Below are positions 60,503-64,000 of a DNA stretch of 64,000 nt, in pieces (the stretch's first letter is position 1; each line of letters opens with the position of its first letter). Below the pieces are notes generated by a model. The model saw only the letters and a list, made by a program, of their open reading frames with translations, was not told where the DNA came from and ran no database searches. The stretch comes from Bacillota bacterium (GTDB lineage Bacteria > Bacillota > Clostridia > Christensenellales > Pumilibacteraceae): positions 1 to 64,000 of the forward strand of contig WRAF01000006.1 in the NCBI GenBank assembly GCA_009780325.1. The letters are read 5' to 3'. The position numbers were made by a program, and so were the translations under genes.

Positions 60503-61693
60503 ATGTATAAAAGAACAAAAAAAATAACAGAGGCAACTTTGCAAGAAATCAAAGAAGCTGGACTTTGGAAGGAAGAGAGAATTATTACTTCTAAGCAAAG
60601 TAATATTATTGATACTAACAAAGTAAAAGGGGTCTTAAATTTTTGTGCTAATAACTATCTAGGGTTATCATCACATCCGGAAGTCATAAAAGCGGCTAAA
60701 GACAGCTATGATAAGTATGGATACGGTTTATCAAGTGTGCGTTTTATTTGCGGTACACAGACTGTTCATAAAGAATTAGAGGACGCTGTGTCTGCATTCT
60801 TAAAAATGGAGGATACCATTTTATATTCTTCTTGCTTTGATGCAAACGGAGGTTTTTTTGAAACCATCACCACAAAAGAAGATGCCATTATTTCTGACGA
60901 ATTAAATCATGCGTCTATCATTGATGGTGTTAGACTTTCAAAGGCTATGCGTTATCGCTATAAAAATAATGATATGGCGGATTTAGAGATTCAGTTAAAA
61001 GATGCAAAAGAAAAAAATGCCAGACAAATTATCATTGTGACTGACGGTGTTTTTTCTATGGATGGTATTATTGCCAATCTTAAAGGGATTTGCGATTTAG
61101 CGGATAAATATGATGCTTTGGTTGTGGTGGATGATTCTCATGCGACAGGGTTTGTGGGCAAGAGGGGCAGAGGCAGTCATGAGTATAATAATGTAATGGA
61201 TAGAGTTGATGTTATAACAGGTACTTTTGGCAAAGCCTTAGGCGGAGCAAGCGGTGGTTTTGTATCAGGAAAAAAAGAGATAATTGCATTATTAAGACAA
61301 AGATCAAGACCTTATTTATTTTCAAACACCTTAGCACCAAGCATGGCGGCGGCTACAATTAAAGTGTTGGATATGCTGACAAAGTCAACAGAGTATAGGG
61401 ATAAAGTGATTGAAAATGCTGCATATTTTAGAAAAGAGATGACTAAAGAGAAATTTGATTTAGCGGGTGAGGGGCATGCAATTGTTCCTGTAATGCTATA
61501 TGATGCGGTACGGTCACAAAAATATGCTGAGGAAATGCTTAAAAAGGGTGTTTATGTAATCGGGTTTTTCTTTCCTGTTGTGCCTAGGGATAAGGCAAGA
61601 ATCAGGACACAAATGTCGGCGGCACATTCAAAATCGGATATTGATGCATGCGTAAAAGCGTTTGTAGATGTCAGAAGAGAACTAGGTTTTTAA
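60503..61693 (+). CDS. kbl: glycine C-acetyltransferase (2-amino-3-ketobutyrate CoA ligase)
   Basis: Splits 2-amino-3-oxobutyrate with CoA to glycine and acetyl-CoA. The 396-residue PLP enzyme has [34 protein letters not shown] and the PLP lysine in [14 protein letters not shown] (Lys244). The order tdh-kbl makes the function secure. The gap from tdh is 76 bp and carries an R3 hairpin directly against the ribosome binding site. Confidence 0.96.
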   Translation: MYKRTKKITEATLQEIKEAGLWKEERIITSKQSNIIDTNKVKGVLNFCANNYLGLSSHPEVIKAAKDSYDKYGYGLSSVRFICGTQTVHKELEDAVSAFLKMEDTILYSSCFDANGGFFETITTKEDAIISDELNHASIIDGVRLSKAMRYRYKNNDMADLEIQLKDAKEKNARQIIIVTDGVFSMDGIIANLKGICDLADKYDALVVVDDSHATGFVGKRGRGSHEYNNVMDRVDVITGTFGKALGGASGGFVSGKKEIIALLRQRSRPYLFSNTLAPSMAAATIKVLDMLTKSTEYRDKVIENAAYFRKEMTKEKFDLAGEGHAIVPVMLYDAVRSQKYAEEMLKKGVYVIGFFFPVVPRDKARIRTQMSAAHSKSDIDACVKAFVDVRRELGF

Positions 61694-61707
61694 TCTAGCT
61701 AAATACA

Positions 61708-61743
61708 AAAAGTTTTTGGGCTTACCTTTTTAAAAAAGGTGAG
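61708..61743 (+). repeat. R3 hairpin repeat before gcvPA
   Basis: AAAAAGTTTTTGGGC and the hairpin CTTACCTTTTT-AAAAAAGGTGAG (61721-61743) end directly against AAGGAG (61744-61749). Confidence 0.7.
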
Positions 61744-61756
61744 AAGGAGACCATTT

Positions 61757-62950
61757 ATGGCAAACTATTTATCTATTACTGATGAGCAAAAAAAACATAT
61801 GTTTGATAATTTAGGAGTAAAAAATCTTGATGATTTATTTTGTGATATTCCTAAAAACCTATGGCTAAGAAAATTAAACATTGCTCCTGGGGTATCAGAG
61901 CAAGAGGCATTTGAGATGATTGAAAAATTGGCAAATGCAAATCAAACTTATGATATAATTTTGCGTGGGGCTGGGGCATATCATCATTATATACCGCCTG
62001 TGGTTAAAAGATTATCAAATAAATTAACACCAAATGCAATGCATGCACTTGAATTAGAAAAAATGCTGTGTGAATTAACCGGACTTGAAAATACTAGCAT
62101 AGCATTTTCAAGCGGGGCGGCTGCTAGCGCAGAGGGTATTTTGATGTGTGAGGAGAATATAAAAAAATCTGTGGTTATTCCAACAAATATCAACCCTCAA
62201 ACCTTGCACTTGATTAAAACTTCATTAGAGTATAGAAAATTTAATATAATTGAGTTAGCTCACAAAGAAGGTTTTTTTGATTATGATGCTTTAAAAGAAC
62301 TATTAAATACACAAAAAGACAATATTTCTTGCGTGTATTTTGAAGAGGTCAATTATTTTGGATTGATTGAGGATGTTGAAGAAATTGCTAGGCTGGCAAA
62401 AGCAAGTGATGTTAAAATAATTATGAGCGTACATCCTATTGCTTCGGCTGTTTTAAAAGCTCCTAGTGAATACGGAGTAGATATTGTTGTAGGAAGTTTG
62501 CAAAGTTTGGGATTATCATTAAATTATGGCGGTGCATATCTAGGGTTTGTTTCTTGCAATGACAAAGATAAATTGCTGCCTCATAGCATCATAAGCCGCA
62601 ATGCTTTGATTGCAAGTTTATATCTTGCGGCAATGGGACCAAGAGGTTTAATAGATGTGGCTATATCGTGCGCATCATTAGCTCATTATGCAGCAGAAAA
62701 TTTTGTTTTTAAGGCAGGGGCTAGTTTAAAGTATTCTATTATTCAAAGCGGGCAAGTGACTAAGGGAGAGTTTTTTAATGAGTTTGTGACGGTGCATAAA
62801 TCTAAAGCGGCAAATATTTTAAGAAAATTAGAAAAAGAAGGCATCTTAGGGGGGCTGGAATTAGATAAGCATGAGATATTATGGTGTTTTAGTGAAATGA
62901 CAACAAAAGAAGAAATTGATAAAGTTGTCGAAATTGTAAGGAGGGCTTAA
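61757..62950 (+). CDS. gcvPA: glycine dehydrogenase subunit 1-like protein, divergent
   Basis: Resembles the alpha half of the two-subunit glycine decarboxylase (P-protein). The start LSITDEQKKHMFDNLGVKNLDDLFCDIP, the segment LRGAGAYHHYIPPVV and VVGSLQSLGLSLNYGGAYLGF are recognisable. The conserved stretch TAYTPYQ(P/A)E(I/V)SQG after the GAGAY segment is missing and replaced by a few unrelated residues (KLTPNAMHALE). At 397 residues it is shorter than the usual 440-450. Start ATG 61757 follows AAGGAG. The gene is 3 nt from gcvPB. It may be inactive or altered in function. Confidence 0.8.
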   Translation: MANYLSITDEQKKHMFDNLGVKNLDDLFCDIPKNLWLRKLNIAPGVSEQEAFEMIEKLANANQTYDIILRGAGAYHHYIPPVVKRLSNKLTPNAMHALELEKMLCELTGLENTSIAFSSGAAASAEGILMCEENIKKSVVIPTNINPQTLHLIKTSLEYRKFNIIELAHKEGFFDYDALKELLNTQKDNISCVYFEEVNYFGLIEDVEEIARLAKASDVKIIMSVHPIASAVLKAPSEYGVDIVVGSLQSLGLSLNYGGAYLGFVSCNDKDKLLPHSIISRNALIASLYLAAMGPRGLIDVAISCASLAHYAAENFVFKAGASLKYSIIQSGQVTKGEFFNEFVTVHKSKAANILRKLEKEGILGGLELDKHEILWCFSEMTTKEEIDKVVEIVRRA

Positions 62951-62953
62951 ATC

Positions 62954-64000
62954 ATGGATACATTATTTAACAAATCACAAAAAGGTAAAAGATGTGCATC
63001 AATCAGACCGCTTAGGGTGGGTGAGTGGAGATATAAAAACGGCAGGACTAAACTTGATTTGCCTGAACTAAGCGAAGTTGATTTAGCTAAACATTATTAT
63101 GAATTAGATAGTTATAAACAACAAAAAGAACATACTCCTTTAATGAGTGAGACGATTAGCTGTCTTAAAGGATTTAAGGCTGTGCATCCGCTGCAATCTG
63201 AAGATAGTACGCAAGGATATGTGCAAGCCTTTGACATGCTGACTAAATTGTTAATAGAGATTACGGGCTTTGAAACTATTAGTCTTGCTTCGTCTTTTGG
63301 GTGCTTAGAGGCGCTTTGGTTAGTTGATGAATTTTTCAAAACAAGAGAAGACATAAATAGAAGAAAAGTTGTGGTGACGGACGAGAGTTATAAAGCTGTG
63401 GTAGAAAAAAGCGGCTTTGTACCAGTGGTAGTTAATATGGATGAAGGAGATATAGATTTAAATAATTTAGCTAATATAATAGACAAAGAGACAGCAGCGA
63501 TAATGATGGGTAATTTTGAAAGAGATATTGAAGATGTTAAGAAAATTGTTCATGGTGCGGGGGCTTTAATGGTTTATGAGGGGGCTAGGCTAGGTGAAAT
63601 AATGGGCATTGTGCGTCCGTTTGATATGGGTTTTGATGTTGCATGTATTGATTTAGGTGCATTGTTTAAGCTTGAAGAGAGTGCTTTTGTTATTGCATGC
63701 AAAAAAGATGTGGGGGCTGCGATACCTGTTCCTTTTATTGTAAAAGATAAAAAAGGTAATTGCTTTTGGCAGCATGACAGCAAAACTAGTATTGGCAGAA
63801 CTAGTCCTTATTATGGGAATGCAGCAGCTATTATAAAGGCATTAGCATACATTTTGACTTTAGGCGGAGATGGGTTAAAAGAGACTACTCAAATTGAAAA
63901 ATTGATTAATCAAACAAATTCGCCAACAAGACCTAAAGTTAAGACAAAAATTAAAAAAATAGAAGAGCCAATAGAGCAAGAGGTGCAAATAATAGAAGAA
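62954..64000 (+). CDS. gcvPB: glycine dehydrogenase subunit 2-like protein, degenerate, partial at window edge
   Basis: Resembles the catalytic PLP half of glycine decarboxylase. KSQKGKRCASIRP, LSEVDLAKHYYEL, HPLQSEDSTQGYVQAFDMLTKLLIEITG and KTSIGRTSPYYGNAAAIIKALAYILTLGGDGL align well. Key motifs are lost. The PLP lysine motif (family HLNLHKTF) reads CIDLGALF; the Gly-rich PHGGGGPG loop is absent; YPLGSCTMKYNP reads TPLMSETISCLKG; AAGAHGE reads SFGCLEA. After about residue 310 it changes into a Pro/Lys/Glu-rich linker and runs off the edge (349 codons seen). GGAGGG precedes the ATG. Decarboxylase activity looks unlikely. Confidence 0.8.
   Translation, partial: MDTLFNKSQKGKRCASIRPLRVGEWRYKNGRTKLDLPELSEVDLAKHYYELDSYKQQKEHTPLMSETISCLKGFKAVHPLQSEDSTQGYVQAFDMLTKLLIEITGFETISLASSFGCLEALWLVDEFFKTREDINRRKVVVTDESYKAVVEKSGFVPVVVNMDEGDIDLNNLANIIDKETAAIMMGNFERDIEDVKKIVHGAGALMVYEGARLGEIMGIVRPFDMGFDVACIDLGALFKLEESAFVIACKKDVGAAIPVPFIVKDKKGNCFWQHDSKTSIGRTSPYYGNAAAIIKALAYILTLGGDGLKETTQIEKLINQTNSPTRPKVKTKIKKIEEPIEQEVQIIEE

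Overview
The window is a compact, AT-rich stretch of bacterial chromosome. It looks like an uncultivated low-GC Clostridia-type Firmicute. The signs are typical AddAB, SmpB, RF2 and RsmG proteins, a SpoVT/AbrB regulator, a free-standing Spo0A-type DNA-binding domain, canonical parS sites, sigma-A-type promoters (TTGACA-17-TATAAT) and strong AAGGAG ribosome binding sites. I saw no tRNA, rRNA, tmRNA, CRISPR array, insertion sequence with a transposase, or prophage.

Layout. At 0.4-5.1 kb four genes (alaS, an Abi-alpha/DUF4393 gene, smpB, mnmE) point left. An extremely AT-rich gap at about 5.1-5.5 kb holds a cluster of DnaA-box-like sites. To its right rsmG and most later genes point right. With two perfect parS sites and parB at 7.1-8.1 kb and dnaN at 23 kb, the gap is a good oriC candidate. 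From 8 to 24 kb come alanine dehydrogenase, a membrane protein, two lipoproteins, addB-addA, a tandem pair of double-HTH regulators and dnaN. From 24 to 34 kb come small regulators, dCTP deaminase, a large lipoprotein, a GntR-ABC transporter operon, RF2, a sigma-factor-like protein and a secreted cysteine peptidase. From 34 to 47 kb come a GIY-YIG nuclease set among palindromic repeats, several membrane proteins, an acyl-CoA ligase, Tex, and a tightly overlapping three-gene operon (GGQ release-factor-like protein, UvrD-like helicase, coiled-coil protein). From 47 to 54 kb are housekeeping genes (serS, a histidine kinase, spoVT, secG, rnr, ychF). From 54 to 64 kb come a Nudix gene, a decayed patch, an M28 peptidase, a Sel1 protein, a Thr/Lys-rich protein and a threonine/glycine operon (tdh-kbl-gcvPA-gcvPB) that runs off the right edge.

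The intergenic DNA is unusually patterned. There are about a dozen copies of a roughly 100-bp palindromic repeat (R1), two copies of a second palindromic element (M2), four tandem double hairpins, and a hairpin family (R3) placed directly in front of start codons. Several genes appear leaderless, with a good -10 box only 6-9 nt before the start codon and no ribosome binding site.

The most interesting candidates are the GGQ/helicase/coiled-coil operon, the degenerate GcvPA/GcvPB pair that has lost the PLP lysine motif, a 24-residue peptide that is half cysteine, the Abi-alpha gene coupled to alaS, and the GIY-YIG nuclease embedded in repeats. All family assignments are by eye from motifs; no database search was possible.
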